Assembly: GCF_007859935.1 (NCBI RefSeq)
Contig: NZ_SJPO01000004.1
Location: forward strand, 186,001 to 250,000
Source: Posidoniimonas polymericola
Lineage (GTDB): Bacteria > Planctomycetota > Planctomycetia > Pirellulales > Lacipirellulaceae
DNA: 64,000 bases
Reading direction: 5' to 3'
Positions 1 through 9,152 of this stretch are shown piece after piece. The notes beneath the pieces were generated by a model. The model had not been told where the DNA came from and did not search any database. It saw nothing but the letters and a program-made list of their open reading frames with translations. The position numbers were made by a program, and so were the translations under genes. The stretch's first letter is position 1, and every line of letters starts with the position of its first letter.

Positions 1-171
1 CAGGCAGGTCCGCGCCGCGTGCCCGGCCGGCTGGCCCTCGGTGATGTCGAGCGCGTACGACAGCGCCGCGACCAGCCCGGACATCTTGACCTTCCGCTCA
101 ACGTCCGGCGAGAATCCGACCGCGATCGGCGAAGTGAGTTCGGGGGTTAATGACGCGGGTGCGCGGGCCAT
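1..171 (-). CDS. HD-domain (HD-GYP-like) phosphohydrolase, N-terminal fragment
   Basis: Reading leftward from an ATG at 171 gives 57 codons with no stop before the window edge, so only the N-terminus is present. After a variable start, the segment containing SALSYALDITEGQP-like sequence (here LVAALSYALDITEGQPAGHA) is, in my knowledge, typical of planctomycete HD-domain phosphohydrolases just before the metal-binding HD core. The HD residues themselves are outside the window. A second in-frame ATG lies at 84. The likely role is nucleotide or cyclic-di-nucleotide hydrolysis, but this is inferred from family resemblance of a short piece only. Confidence 0.5.
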   Translation of the reverse strand, partial: MARAPASLTPELTSPIAVGFSPDVERKVKMSGLVAALSYALDITEGQPAGHAARTCL

Positions 172-386
172 GGGGATAACAGGGCTCGAGGGGGGTGGGA
201 ATCCGAACGGCGATTACCCGCAGAACCACGGGGCTAAGAAAGCCTAGGACACCTGGCGCGTGCTTGTGGCGCCGGAAGATCTCGCGCCCCGCGAATCGAT
301 GGCCCCCCCGGCGCGACGCCGCTACAACCGGCCCCACCCACCCCCTCCGTTGAGGAGAACGCCGCGCCTACCCGCCGACGGGCGCG

Positions 387-2147
387 CTAGGTCGCGACCG
401 CGACCTCTTCGCCGCTCGCCTCGCGGTGGTCTTCGGCCTGGTCTTGGTCGACCAGGATCCGGTCGGTCGCGACGTGGTAGTGCGGGTCCTCCGACACGTT
501 CACCTCGACCAGGCTGCTCGCGCGGTCCAGCAGCCTGCGGCACTCGGCGCTGAGGTGCGTCAGGTGCAGGCGCTTGCCCTGCTGCTCGTACTTGTCGGCC
601 AGGAAGTTGATCGCCTCGAGGGCCGACTGGTCGTACACGCGGGTGTAGTAGAAGTCGATCACGACGTCGTCCGGGTCGTTCTTCGGGTCGAACAGCTCCT
701 TGAACGACGAGGTCGACGCGAAGAACAGCGGCCCGTGCAGCTGGTAGATCTTGCTGCCGAACTCGTTGTGCTTGACGTCCGCGCCGATGTGCTTGGCGTG
801 CTGCCAGGCGAACGCCAGGGCCGAGGCGATCACGCCCAGGATCACCGCGGTCGCCAGGTCGTGCATGATGGCGGTGTAGCCGGCCACCAGCACCATCACG
901 GCGTAGTCGGTCGCGGGGACCTTCGTGGCCATGTGCAGCGAGGCCCACTCGAACGTGCCGATCACCACCATGAACATCACACCGACCAGCGCTGCCATCG
1001 GGATCATCTCGATCCAGGGCGCCAGGAACAGCACGATCAGCAGCAGGCCGACCGCCGCCACGATGCCCGACAGCCTCCCGCGTCCGCCGGAATTGACGTT
1101 GATCAGCGACTGGCCGATCATCGCGCACCCGCCCATGCCGCCGAACAGGCCGCAGGTCAGGTTGGCCAGGCCCTGGCCGATGCACTCGCGGTTGCCCTGG
1201 CCGCGGGTCTCGGTGATCTCGTCGATCAGGGTGAGCGTCATCAGCGACTCGATCAGCCCGACCGCCGCCAGGATGCAGGAGTACGGCAGGATGATCCACA
1301 GGGTCTTGAGCGAGAGCGGCGGGACCGTGTACTCCCAGAAGAACAGCCGCGGCAGCCCGGCGCTGAGGCTGACGGACTCTGGGGTGATTTCTTGCGCGGC
1401 GAGCGCCGCCTCGGCGGCCTCGGCCTCGGTCTTATCCTGCACAGCGCCGTGCTCCTCACCGGCAGCGGCGAGCTTTGATTTGGTCACCAGCATGTCGCTC
1501 ACCGTCAGCACGACGTTCGACTGGTTCTTGGCGGCCAGGCTGGGGTCGAGCGAGCGGTTTAGGCCGGTCGCCGCCAGGGTCACGACCAGGATCGCCACCA
1601 GCGAGGCCGGCACCGCCTTGGTCAGCTTCGGCAGCAGCCAGATGATGGCCATCGTCAGCCCGATAAGCCCGAGCATGATCCACAGCGCCGGCCCCCGCAT
1701 GTAGGCGGCCTGGCCGAGTTCGTTGATCGTTTGGAAGCTGCCGAACTGGGCCATGAAGATCACGATCGCCAGGCCGTTCACAAAGCCGAGCACCACCGGG
1801 TGCGGCACCATCCGGATCAGCTTGCCGAGCCGCCCGATGCCGACCGCGATCTGAAACAGCCCACACAGCATCACGGCCGGGAACAGGTACTCGACGCCGT
1901 GCTGCGCGACCAGCGTCACGACCACGACGGCCATCGCGCCGGTGGCGCCCGAGATCATGCCGGGCCGGCCGCCGAACACCGCGGTGATCAGCCCCAGGAA
2001 GAACGCCGAGTAGAGCCCGATCACCGGCGAAACGCCCGCCACGAAGGCGAACGCCACGGCCTCGGGCACCAGCGCCAGGGCGACCGTGATGCCCGAGAGG
2101 ACATCGTTCTTGAAGTTGCGTTCTCGGGAGGCAAACAGGTCGAGCAT
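387..2147 (-). CDS. SulP-family anion transporter with C-terminal STAS domain
   Basis: The 586-residue product fits the SulP (SLC26-like) family of inner-membrane anion transporters (sulfate, bicarbonate and others). The N-terminal part has the family signature around [20 protein letters not shown] followed by about ten hydrophobic segments, and the last 130 residues form a STAS domain (from about [19 protein letters not shown]). The ATG at 2147 is chosen because family similarity begins at [16 protein letters not shown]; an ATG 17 codons upstream adds an unrelated stretch. A hydrophilic loop of about 40 residues rich in Glu and Ala (near [19 protein letters not shown]) interrupts the membrane part. 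The substrate cannot be told from sequence. It is transcribed alone on the minus strand. Confidence 0.88.
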   Translation of the reverse strand: MLDLFASRERNFKNDVLSGITVALALVPEAVAFAFVAGVSPVIGLYSAFFLGLITAVFGGRPGMISGATGAMAVVVVTLVAQHGVEYLFPAVMLCGLFQIAVGIGRLGKLIRMVPHPVVLGFVNGLAIVIFMAQFGSFQTINELGQAAYMRGPALWIMLGLIGLTMAIIWLLPKLTKAVPASLVAILVVTLAATGLNRSLDPSLAAKNQSNVVLTVSDMLVTKSKLAAAGEEHGAVQDKTEAEAAEAALAAQEITPESVSLSAGLPRLFFWEYTVPPLSLKTLWIILPYSCILAAVGLIESLMTLTLIDEITETRGQGNRECIGQGLANLTCGLFGGMGGCAMIGQSLINVNSGGRGRLSGIVAAVGLLLIVLFLAPWIEMIPMAALVGVMFMVVIGTFEWASLHMATKVPATDYAVMVLVAGYTAIMHDLATAVILGVIASALAFAWQHAKHIGADVKHNEFGSKIYQLHGPLFFASTSSFKELFDPKNDPDDVVIDFYYTRVYDQSALEAINFLADKYEQQGKRLHLTHLSAECRRLLDRASSLVEVNVSEDPHYHVATDRILVDQDQAEDHREASGEEVAVAT

Positions 2148-2615
2148 AGTTGGTCTTTGTCGCTGCGGTTCGGTGGCTGCCCCGGCAGCCCATGGCACGC
2201 GGCTGAGCGCAGAACGAGCCGCGGTCTGCTCGCAAGAACAAACCGAGAACCATCCAAGCCAGGCCGAAGTGAGGGGCAGCTATCGGGCAGGTAGCGTTTA
2301 GGTAGGTAGTCGCCGCGGGGAGGGCCTGCTCAGCGGTTGATTGGAGCAGAACCGCAGTGCGCGGCGGGCGGGTCGAACCAAGCGGCAAGCCGCCCGGAAC
2401 GGGTCTGCCAGTATAGTTCGCCCCCGGTGGCGGAGATAGGGAGAATTGCGGTGTACGCAACGGCGGTGGCCCTGAATGCAGAGCAACGCAAGAGCCATTG
2501 GCAGGGCACGAGCCCCGGGCGTCAACCGGGGACTCAGGCCCGTTCCGCCCCATTGCTGGGATCCCTCTGGCTTCAGCCAGGGGTTATCGATCGAGAGATT
2601 AGCGAAACCGCCCGC
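2148..2615. other. 468-bp intergenic region, no gene supported
   Basis: This lies upstream of the SulP gene and downstream of the sigma-54 regulator, both on the minus strand. Short ORFs here show no recognisable protein and are out of keeping with the coding bias of neighbours. The only structure I see is the pair of small dyads at 2513-2583, listed separately. The SulP promoter should lie in the left part, but I could not assign boxes with confidence. Confidence 0.5.
2513..2583. repeat. Pair of small stem-loops, REP-like
   Basis: Two short dyads stand 31 bp apart: CCGGGG-type arms 2513-2518/2526-2531 around GCGTCAA, and CTGGCT/AGCCAG at 2567-2572/2575-2580 extended by CCC/GGG. The first has a CGTCA core like the arms of the larger inverted element at 19246-19329. 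This may be a degenerate copy of the same repeat family; only a genome-wide search could show it. Confidence 0.35.
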
Positions 2616-4460
2616 TCACCGCTCGATATGATACTGCTCAATCTTCCGATAAAGCGTCGCGCGGCCGATGCCTAGCAGCTTGGCCGCCTCCGGCACGTTG
2701 TCGGAGGTGCGTTTGAGGGCCTCGATGATGAGCTTCTTCTCCCACTGGTCGATCTGCAGGGTGTCGAGCTCCTCGCGGCCCGAGTCGCGGAGGGCCAGGT
2801 CGCCGGGCTCGATCTCGTCGCCGTCGGCCATCACCACGGCGCTGTCGATCACGTTGCGGAGCTGCCGCACGTTGCCGGGCCAGCGGTACTCCAGCAGCCG
2901 GTGCACCGCCTTGCTGCTGAGCCGCAGGCCGGGGCGGCCGTGCTGCTTGCGGAAGTGGTCGAGGAAGAACTCGACCAGCCGGCCGATGTCGTCGTCGCGG
3001 TCGCGCAAGGGAGGCAGGTACAGCTCGAACACGCTCAGCCGGTAGTACAGGTCCTCGCGGAATTTGCCTTTGCGGACGTAGTCCTGCAGGTCCTGGTTGG
3101 TGGCCGCCACGACCCGCACGTCGACCGAGATCGGCTCGGTGGCGCCGACCGGCAGGAACGGGTGCCCCTCCATCACGCGGAGCAGCTTGGCCTGGCCCTC
3201 GAGGGTCATCTCGCCGACCTCGTCGAGGAACAGCGTGCCGAGGTCGGCCTGCTGGAAGTAGCCGGTGTGGTCGCGGTCGGCGCCGGTGAACGAGCCCGCC
3301 TTGTGCCCGAACAGCTGGCTCTCCATCAGGTCGGCCGGGATCGCCGCGCAGTTGACCGACACCATCGGCCGCTCGGCGCGGGGACTGGCGCGGTGGATGG
3401 CGCGGGCGACCAGCTCCTTGCCGGCGCCGCTCTCGCCGCGGACCAGCACGCAGCCGGCCGCGCGGGCGACGCGGCTGATCTTGTTCTTCAGCGCCAGCAT
3501 CGGTTCGCTCTCGCCGATCAGCTCGTCATAGCCGGGCGAGGTGCTCACCAGCCGCTCGTAGTTGGAGCGCATTGAGTTGAACTGCATCGCCCGGGCGAGC
3601 GCGGTCACCACGATGTTGGCGACCGAGATGATGAAGTCGAAGTCCGACTGGCGGAAGCGGCCCGCCTCGAGGTAGACGTGGATGGCGCCGAGGGTGTTGC
3701 GCTCGCCCTCGGGGCTGCGTTTGACCAGCGGCGCGCAGATGGCGTCGGCAAAGTGCTCGAGCTTCTCGGTCGCGTCCTTGCCGCCCTGGTTGGCGACCCA
3801 CACCGCGTGCCCCTGCTTAGAGACCAGCTCCGTCAGCGACGGGCTGAGCGACACGCGGCTGGCGGCGTCGGTCGGCAGCACCATCTTGGGGCGCAGCTCG
3901 CCCTGCTCGTTGAGCCACAGGAAGCCGACCACCGACGCGCTGGTGCGGGTCTTCAACAGGTCGAGCGCCGTGTGCACGACCTGGTCGGTGTCGCCGCTCC
4001 CCAAGAGGCGGATGCAGAGCTGGTACAGCAGCATCAGCTCCTTGACCTGCTCGGCGTTGGGCAGCCCGGTCAGCGAGGCCTCGTTGAGCGAGTTCTCGCT
4101 GACCTCCATGTTCTGGACGATCGTCTGCGTAAGGCTGGCGGCGTCGTCCTCGGCGGTGAGCGGGTCGGCGCTCTGGTGGAACTCCAGCTCGGTCGCGCCG
4201 ATCTTGACCGTGTGCCCGTCGGCCAGGGTCGCCTCGGCCACCTTCTGCCCGTTGACGAAGGTGCCGTTGCGGCTGTCGGCGTCGGCGATGACCCAGGCTT
4301 CGTCGTCGAGCCGCACGATGGCGTGCACGCGCGAGCAGATGCGGTCCTGCAGCGCGACCTGGCAGTCGCCGCCGCGGCCGACGAGGTTCTCGACCTCCGC
4401 GTCAAGCGGCAGGTTGTCGCCGATCTGTTCGCCGTTGAGGACCGTGAAATAGGCGTACAA
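2616..4460 (-). CDS. FHA-GAF-AAA+ sigma-54-dependent transcriptional activator
   Basis: A 614-residue enhancer-binding protein. Domains in order: FHA (residues about 1-95, with GRGGD, SRVHA and SRNGTFVNG), a GAF-like sensory region (about 140-300), the sigma-54 interaction AAA+ domain (about 315-545; Walker A GESGAGKE, Walker B LFLDEVGE) and a Fis-type helix-turn-helix at the end ([13 protein letters not shown]). An FHA domain replaces the usual receiver, so the input is probably a phosphothreonine partner made by a Ser/Thr kinase. The GAFTGA loop that contacts sigma-54 reads GSFTGA, a conservative change. Targets are unknown; no clear -24/-12 promoter was found nearby. Transcribed singly. 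Confidence 0.9.
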   Translation of the reverse strand: MYAYFTVLNGEQIGDNLPLDAEVENLVGRGGDCQVALQDRICSRVHAIVRLDDEAWVIADADSRNGTFVNGQKVAEATLADGHTVKIGATELEFHQSADPLTAEDDAASLTQTIVQNMEVSENSLNEASLTGLPNAEQVKELMLLYQLCIRLLGSGDTDQVVHTALDLLKTRTSASVVGFLWLNEQGELRPKMVLPTDAASRVSLSPSLTELVSKQGHAVWVANQGGKDATEKLEHFADAICAPLVKRSPEGERNTLGAIHVYLEAGRFRQSDFDFIISVANIVVTALARAMQFNSMRSNYERLVSTSPGYDELIGESEPMLALKNKISRVARAAGCVLVRGESGAGKELVARAIHRASPRAERPMVSVNCAAIPADLMESQLFGHKAGSFTGADRDHTGYFQQADLGTLFLDEVGEMTLEGQAKLLRVMEGHPFLPVGATEPISVDVRVVAATNQDLQDYVRKGKFREDLYYRLSVFELYLPPLRDRDDDIGRLVEFFLDHFRKQHGRPGLRLSSKAVHRLLEYRWPGNVRQLRNVIDSAVVMADGDEIEPGDLALRDSGREELDTLQIDQWEKKLIIEALKRTSDNVPEAAKLLGIGRATLYRKIEQYHIER

Positions 4461-4621
4461 CGCAGTGATCCGGCCGTTGGGGTGATCTGATTCCGTCTCA
4501 TTATGATACCCGTCGTGTGGGTATTCGGGAATCGATCTTCGTCGGATCTGCGGGCCTGGCGGCTTCGCCAGCCGTCAGGGTCGTCCCAACCGGAAAAACC
4601 GCAATGGCCCCGCCTGGAGGA

Positions 4622-5575
4622 TCAGATCTTGTAGTTGACCTCCGGCTTCAGCGCGTCGGACTCCTCGTTCTTGATGCGCAGGCTGGGCGCTTCCATCGTG
4701 ACCGTGGTGTGCGGGGCGACGCTCTTTGTCAACCAGACACTCGACCCGATCACCGAGTGCGCGCCGATCACGGTCCGGCCGCCCAGGATCGTGGCGTTGG
4801 CGTACACCACCACGTGGTTCTCGATCGTCGGGTGGCGTTTCTGGTCGCGGACCAGCTGGCCGTTCTCGTCGGTCGGGAAGCTGACGGCGCCCAGGGTCAC
4901 GCCCTGGTAGATCTTCACGTGGTCGCCGATCTCGCAGGTCTCGCCGATCACGACGCCCGTGCCGTGGTCGATAAAGAAGTAGTCGCCGATGGTCGCGCCC
5001 GGGTGGATGTCGATGCCGGTCTTGGAGTGGGCCCACTCGGCCATGATGCGGGGAATGAACGGGATCTCGAGCTTGTAGAGCTCGTGCGCCAGCCGGTGGA
5101 CGGTCACGGCTTCGAGGCCCGGGTAGCAGAAGATCACCTCGGCGGGGCACTTGCACGCGGGGTCGCCGTCGTAGGCGGCCTGGACGTCGGTGGCGAGCTG
5201 GGCGCGTATCTGCGGCAGGCGGTCGAGGAACTCGAGCACCTTCGCCTGGCCGAGGGCCTCGAAGTCGGTGTCGTCGTCGCAGTGCCCGCCCGCCTCGTGC
5301 AGCAGGGCGCGGCCGACCTGCTTGGTGAGCTGGTCGTGCAGCCGGTCGACCAGGTCGCCGACGTAGTACTGGATGTTGCCGTGGTGCAGGCCCTCGCGGC
5401 GGCGGTACCCGGGGAACAGGATCTCCTGCAGGTCGGACACCGCGTCGATCACGGCCGCCTCTTTGGGCAGCGGGCAGTGGTCCAGGTGGTTGATGATCGC
5501 GTGCTGGCTGTAGGTCTCAACCAGCCGGTCGGTAAGCCGGGGGAGCCGCTCTTTGAGTCGGAAGTCGGTCGCCAT
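4622..5575 (-). CDS. cysE: Serine O-acetyltransferase (CysE/EpsC type)
   Basis: A 317-residue enzyme expected to transfer acetyl from acetyl-CoA to L-serine, the first committed step of cysteine synthesis in the cytoplasm. The N-terminal helical half is followed by a left-handed beta-helix of hexapeptide repeats (from [20 protein letters not shown] on), and the active-site region [11 protein letters not shown] with its His and the later DHGTG segment are conserved. The ATG at 5575 is preferred over one 38 codons upstream because the extra Arg-rich stretch is unlike the family. It stands alone; no cysK partner is adjacent. Confidence 0.87.
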   Translation of the reverse strand: MATDFRLKERLPRLTDRLVETYSQHAIINHLDHCPLPKEAAVIDAVSDLQEILFPGYRRREGLHHGNIQYYVGDLVDRLHDQLTKQVGRALLHEAGGHCDDDTDFEALGQAKVLEFLDRLPQIRAQLATDVQAAYDGDPACKCPAEVIFCYPGLEAVTVHRLAHELYKLEIPFIPRIMAEWAHSKTGIDIHPGATIGDYFFIDHGTGVVIGETCEIGDHVKIYQGVTLGAVSFPTDENGQLVRDQKRHPTIENHVVVYANATILGGRTVIGAHSVIGSSVWLTKSVAPHTTVTMEAPSLRIKNEESDALKPEVNYKI

Positions 5576-5902
5576 GGAATCAGAGGCTCCGCTCTGGGGT
5601 CGGGCGGCGCGCGGTAGTCGCCGCCGTGTCGTAGTAGAAGATAGCGAGAAGCCGGCCAGACGGCGCGGCGGATCCCGCTCGGTAGACATAGAAGGCCCAG
5701 CTCAAGCCGCGTGGCTCAAGCCGGGATCATACACAGACAGCTGTGGGGCGGGGCGACGTTCATCGGGCCAATTCTAGGCGTTAAGATCGGTAGAATCCAA
5801 CCTCTAGGTAGCCTTTCGGCAGTTGGGGGCTGGTGAATTGAGCCTTTCCAGGCCCGGCGGGTTCGCGGCACGTGGCTCTGCTAGCTGCTACAGGGTGCTC
5901 TG
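5576..5902. other. 327-bp intergenic region
   Basis: This lies upstream of cysE and downstream of the GNAT gene on the minus strand. No coding sequence is supported. The right edge carries a 16-bp exact duplication at 5875-5912. The cysE promoter should lie here but I see no convincing boxes. Confidence 0.5.
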
Positions 5903-5912
5903 CTAGCTGCTA
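5875..5912. repeat. 16-bp tandem duplication around the GNAT stop codon
   Basis: GCTCTGCTAGCTGCTA occurs exactly at 5875-5890 and again at 5897-5912, an offset of 22 bp. The right copy contains the last codons and the stop of the GNAT gene. Confidence 0.85.
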
Positions 5913-6346
5913 GTTGTCCGCTGCCATACCGCCAGATCGGCCCGGCGGGCGTACCCCATCCGCTCCCAGAATCGAGCCGCGGCCTCGTTCTCGGCGAAGA
6001 TCCGCACGTTGCACTTGCCGACCCCCTGCCCCGCCAACGCCGCTAGGCACTCGGCCACCAGCCGCCGCCCCAGCCCCACGCCGCGGGCGCGCTCGTCCAC
6101 GGCCAGGTGCGAAAGGTAGCCGCGACGGCCGTCGTGCCCACACAGCACCGCGGCGACGATCTGCTGGTCGGAATCGGCGGCGACCAGGCTCAGCCCGGGA
6201 TTCCGCTCGAGGAACCTGGCGGTCGGGTCACGCTCGTCGGTCTCGTCGACGCCGACGCCGGGGGTCGACACCCACAGCGCGTAGACCGCCGGGTAGTCGT
6301 CGATCGTCATCGGCCGGACGCGGAACGTTTCGGAGGCGGCCGGCAT
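5903..6346 (-). CDS. GNAT-family N-acetyltransferase
   Basis: A 147-residue single-domain acetyltransferase. The acetyl-CoA pyrophosphate-binding motif is visible as ARGVGLGRRLVAECL, preceded by the beta-4 strand YLSHLAVDE and followed by NVRIFAENEAAARFWERMGY, the standard GNAT end. The N-terminal VRPMTIDDYPAVYALW is also typical. The ATG at 6346 is used because the longer reading frame upstream overlaps yqgE out of phase. It starts 4 bp after the yqgE stop, so the two are probably co-transcribed. The substrate is unknown. Confidence 0.85.
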   Translation of the reverse strand: MPAASETFRVRPMTIDDYPAVYALWVSTPGVGVDETDERDPTARFLERNPGLSLVAADSDQQIVAAVLCGHDGRRGYLSHLAVDERARGVGLGRRLVAECLAALAGQGVGKCNVRIFAENEAAARFWERMGYARRADLAVWQRTTSS

Positions 6347-6350
6347 GGCG

Positions 6351-6899
6351 TCAGTTGAGGTTGGGGTCGACCGGCAGGTGAGTGGGCTTCTTGCCGGGAA
6401 GCATGATCTCCAGGCCGATGCGGCTGGTGACGCTCCGCCACAGCTCGTCGGGGTCGGCGAAGACCTCGTCGCGGCGGGCGGGCGTGGTGAGCCAGCCGCC
6501 GGCCTCGAGCTCCTCCTCGAGCTGCCCGCCCCCCCAGCCGGAGTTGCCGCTGTACAGCCGGAACTCGTGCTCGTCCTGGCGGACCAGCAGGTCAATCGAG
6601 CCCCGCTGCAGCGACATGTACAGGCCCGGCAGCACCTGCTTCTCGCCGAGCACCTCGGACGTGTGCAGCGCGATCAGCGGCCCCTGCACCGGCCCGCCGA
6701 TGTTCATCAGCTGATCGCAGTCGCACGGCTCGGCGTCGATGTGGTCCCAGACCTCGGCGACCGAGCTGTCGCCGGTCCGGTTGAGCACCACGCCGAGGGC
6801 GCCCTGCTCGCCGTGCTCCAGCAGCAGCACGACGGTCCGTTGGAAATTCGGGTCCCGCAGGTCACGGGAGGCGGTCAGCAGGTGGCCAGCGAAAGACAT
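6351..6899 (-). CDS. yqgE: YqgE/AlgH family protein
   Basis: A 182-residue protein of the DUF179 (YqgE/AlgH) family, whose biochemical role is not settled. Family hallmarks are the start SFAGHLLTASRDLRDPNFQRTV, then GALGVVLNRT, the NIGGPV segment and YSGNSGWGGGQLEEEL. The ATG at 6899 is chosen because similarity begins exactly there; the open frame continues 41 codons upstream without family resemblance. It probably forms a two-gene unit with the GNAT gene 4 bp downstream. Confidence 0.87.
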   Translation of the reverse strand: MSFAGHLLTASRDLRDPNFQRTVVLLLEHGEQGALGVVLNRTGDSSVAEVWDHIDAEPCDCDQLMNIGGPVQGPLIALHTSEVLGEKQVLPGLYMSLQRGSIDLLVRQDEHEFRLYSGNSGWGGGQLEEELEAGGWLTTPARRDEVFADPDELWRSVTSRIGLEIMLPGKKPTHLPVDPNLN

Positions 6900-6996
6900 A
6901 AACAGCGCGGAGGTACGGGCGTGAGGGACGGCTCTCCCGCAATTGTCGCGTCTGAGCGGCGGGCGGGCAAGAACCCGAACCGGAGCGATCGGTGGG

Positions 6997-9078
6997 CTAC
7001 CCGGCGAGGTCGCAGCAGACAATCTCCTCGGCGCCGCGCAGGTAGAGCCGCGTCCCCACCAGCGCAGGGCAGCCGTACAGCACCGCGTTCGACCCGCCCG
7101 AGAACGGCCGGCACGCCCCGATCACGCGGAACCCGTCGGCGAGGGCGTCGATCAGCAGCAGCTCGCCCCCCTTGCCGGTGGTGAGCAGCCGGTGGTCGGT
7201 CGCCAGGATTGGCGCGTAGCCGCCCAACCGGCGGCGGCCCCCCTGCCAGATCGGCTCGAGAGTTTTCGCGTCGAGGCAGTAGAGCTGGTCCTTCACACAA
7301 AAGACCCGCCCGGCCGCGACGACGGGGGTGCTCATATCGGGCTGCAGCTTGCGGAAGCGGGCGGCCGGTTCGTCGATGATGCAACCGGAGTCGTCGAACG
7401 CGTGCAGGCGGGCGCCGTTGTTCTCGCTCACCAGCAGCAGCCTGCCGTCAACTAGGGCTGGCGTGGGGACGTTGAAGTCGCCGGGGTTCGGCGGCGTCAG
7501 CGTCCACAGCCGGCGGCCGGTTGCCGGGTCCCATCCACCAGCAGAGGTCTTGTCGTAGGCGACCACCTGCCGCACCCCGCCGAGTGTCATGAGCCGCGGC
7601 GACGCGTACGCGTGCCGACCGCCGGGCGACTGCCAAACCGGCTCGCCGTTTGCTGCGTCGAGCGCCGCCAGCGAGGCCTCCGGCGCGCCGGGGTTCACGA
7701 TCAGCACGCCGTCGACTAGCAACGGAGTGGAGCAGGTCCCCCACACCAGCTCGCCCTCGGCGGCGAACATGAGTCGCAGGTTGGTCTCCCACAGGCGCAG
7801 GCCAGTCGCTAGCTCGACGCAGACCAGATCGCCGAAGGCGCCCATCAAGAACACGCGGTCGCCGTCGATGACCGGCGTCGCGCGGGGCAGGTTGTCGTAG
7901 TCCAGCGTGCCGAGCGCCGGGTACTCGATCGTCCACAACGGCGTGCCGTCGCGAGCGGAGTAGCAGCGCCAGGCGTCGAGGTTGTTGGAGGGGTCGCGGT
8001 CGCCGATGACCACGTACTCGGAAGTAGCGGCGATGCCCCCCATGCCGGGCCGCAGCAGCGGCTGCCGCCAGACAACGGTCGGATCCGCGGAGAGAGACTC
8101 GGGGAGCCACGCCACCCGCCCGTCGCGCGTCGGGCCGAGGAAGTCGCACCACGCCTGTTGGTTGACCGCCGCTGCGTCGGTGTCGGTCGGCTGGTCGGCC
8201 GGCTTCCGATGATGCTCGAGGTACTCCTCGTCCGGCTCCACGAAACCGAGCATCGTCTCCAGCGCGATCAGCAGCTTGGGGTCTGCGGCGACCGACCGCA
8301 GCGTCTGCCGCACGGACTCCGCCTGCGGCGCGGCGACCCGGTCGGTCAGGAAGGCGGTGATGAACGGCACGGGGCCGGTCTCACCAACGACGCGGAGGTC
8401 GCCCTTGTTGATCGTGCCGCACCCCTCCAGCAGCGGCGCCGCGTAGCTCGAGATCACCGCCGCGGCGTGCTCGCTGTCGCCCCACTCGATGATCTTGCAC
8501 GCGCCGTCACTGCAGGCGGTGCTGATCTCGGCCTGCTGGGCGTCGACGACCTGCACGCCCGACTGCTTCAGCAGCTCGCGCGGCGCGGCGAACTTCTCGT
8601 CGCATTCCTGCGGCCCGAACAAGATCCGGTAGCCCTTCAGGTCGGTCACCTGCTGGGCCGGGTCGGCGCTGCGGACCACGATTAGGCCGTGCTGCGTGAC
8701 GTCGCCGGACTTGTCGGTCAGCCGCCCCACGGCCGTGACGCTGTAGCCCGCCTTGCCTGCATCCGAACGGACCACCGAGTCCTTGCCGATGATCAGGTCG
8801 GCGTGGTCGCAGTGGTCCTTCTTGAGGGCGGCCGCGAGCGACTCGGCGAAGGTCACCGTGACCGGCACCCCTAAGGCTTGCTCGAGGCGTTCGCCGAGCA
8901 CCTCGTACTTGCGCTGCGCGTACCCCTCGACGCAGGGGCAGGAGAGCGGCGCGGCGAGCGGGTCCATCACCACCAGCGAGAATGCATCGGCCGCGGGGCC
9001 GGACGAGACGTCGGCCCCCGACGCCTGACCAGCCGCCAATACGGCGAACGCGACGAGGGCTGTGAAGTTGCGCTGCAT
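6997..9078 (-). CDS. Exported fusion: PhnD-like binding domain plus PQQ-type beta-propeller
   Basis: The 693-residue product begins with a signal peptide (cleavage likely after GQASGA). Residues about 30-290 resemble the phosphate/phosphonate-binding (PhnD/SsuA, periplasmic binding protein type 2) fold: an early VVMDPLAAPLSCPC, the segment ADLIIGKDSVV, and ILFGPQECDEKFAAPRELL. Residues about 310-693 are a PQQ-like (BamB-type) propeller with repeated W-x-x-x-L and A(L)DAANGEPVWQ blades. It holds about 18 cysteines, many in pairs or spaced (SCPC, CSDGAC, VCCDL). No ABC permease is nearby, so transport is unlikely; sensing or redox/metal handling in the periplasm is an inference. Its ATG lies only about 20 nt after a terminator-like hairpin. 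Confidence 0.75.
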   Translation of the reverse strand: MQRNFTALVAFAVLAAGQASGADVSSGPAADAFSLVVMDPLAAPLSCPCVEGYAQRKYEVLGERLEQALGVPVTVTFAESLAAALKKDHCDHADLIIGKDSVVRSDAGKAGYSVTAVGRLTDKSGDVTQHGLIVVRSADPAQQVTDLKGYRILFGPQECDEKFAAPRELLKQSGVQVVDAQQAEISTACSDGACKIIEWGDSEHAAAVISSYAAPLLEGCGTINKGDLRVVGETGPVPFITAFLTDRVAAPQAESVRQTLRSVAADPKLLIALETMLGFVEPDEEYLEHHRKPADQPTDTDAAAVNQQAWCDFLGPTRDGRVAWLPESLSADPTVVWRQPLLRPGMGGIAATSEYVVIGDRDPSNNLDAWRCYSARDGTPLWTIEYPALGTLDYDNLPRATPVIDGDRVFLMGAFGDLVCVELATGLRLWETNLRLMFAAEGELVWGTCSTPLLVDGVLIVNPGAPEASLAALDAANGEPVWQSPGGRHAYASPRLMTLGGVRQVVAYDKTSAGGWDPATGRRLWTLTPPNPGDFNVPTPALVDGRLLLVSENNGARLHAFDDSGCIIDEPAARFRKLQPDMSTPVVAAGRVFCVKDQLYCLDAKTLEPIWQGGRRRLGGYAPILATDHRLLTTGKGGELLLIDALADGFRVIGACRPFSGGSNAVLYGCPALVGTRLYLRGAEEIVCCDLAG

Positions 9079-9097
9079 GGGATTCCTTCGGTCTTGA

Positions 9098-9146
9098 GGC
9101 CAATAAAAAAACCCGCGGCCCGATCGGCCGCGGGTTTGGTTTTATT
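9098..9146 (-). terminator. Rho-independent terminator downstream of the NHL gene
   Basis: CCCGCGGCC (9112-9120), loop CGATC, GGCCGCGGG (9126-9134) makes a perfect 9-bp stem. On the minus strand it is followed by a run of seven U (complement of 9105-9111); the other side also has a T-rich run, so it may work both ways. It ends only about 20 nt before the next start codon (9078). Confidence 0.85.
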
Positions 9147-9152
9147 GGACGG

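Noticed and set aside
2190..2210. Sigma-54 promoter (TGGCACG at 2192)
   Set aside because: The -12 TTGC element is missing at the required spacing.
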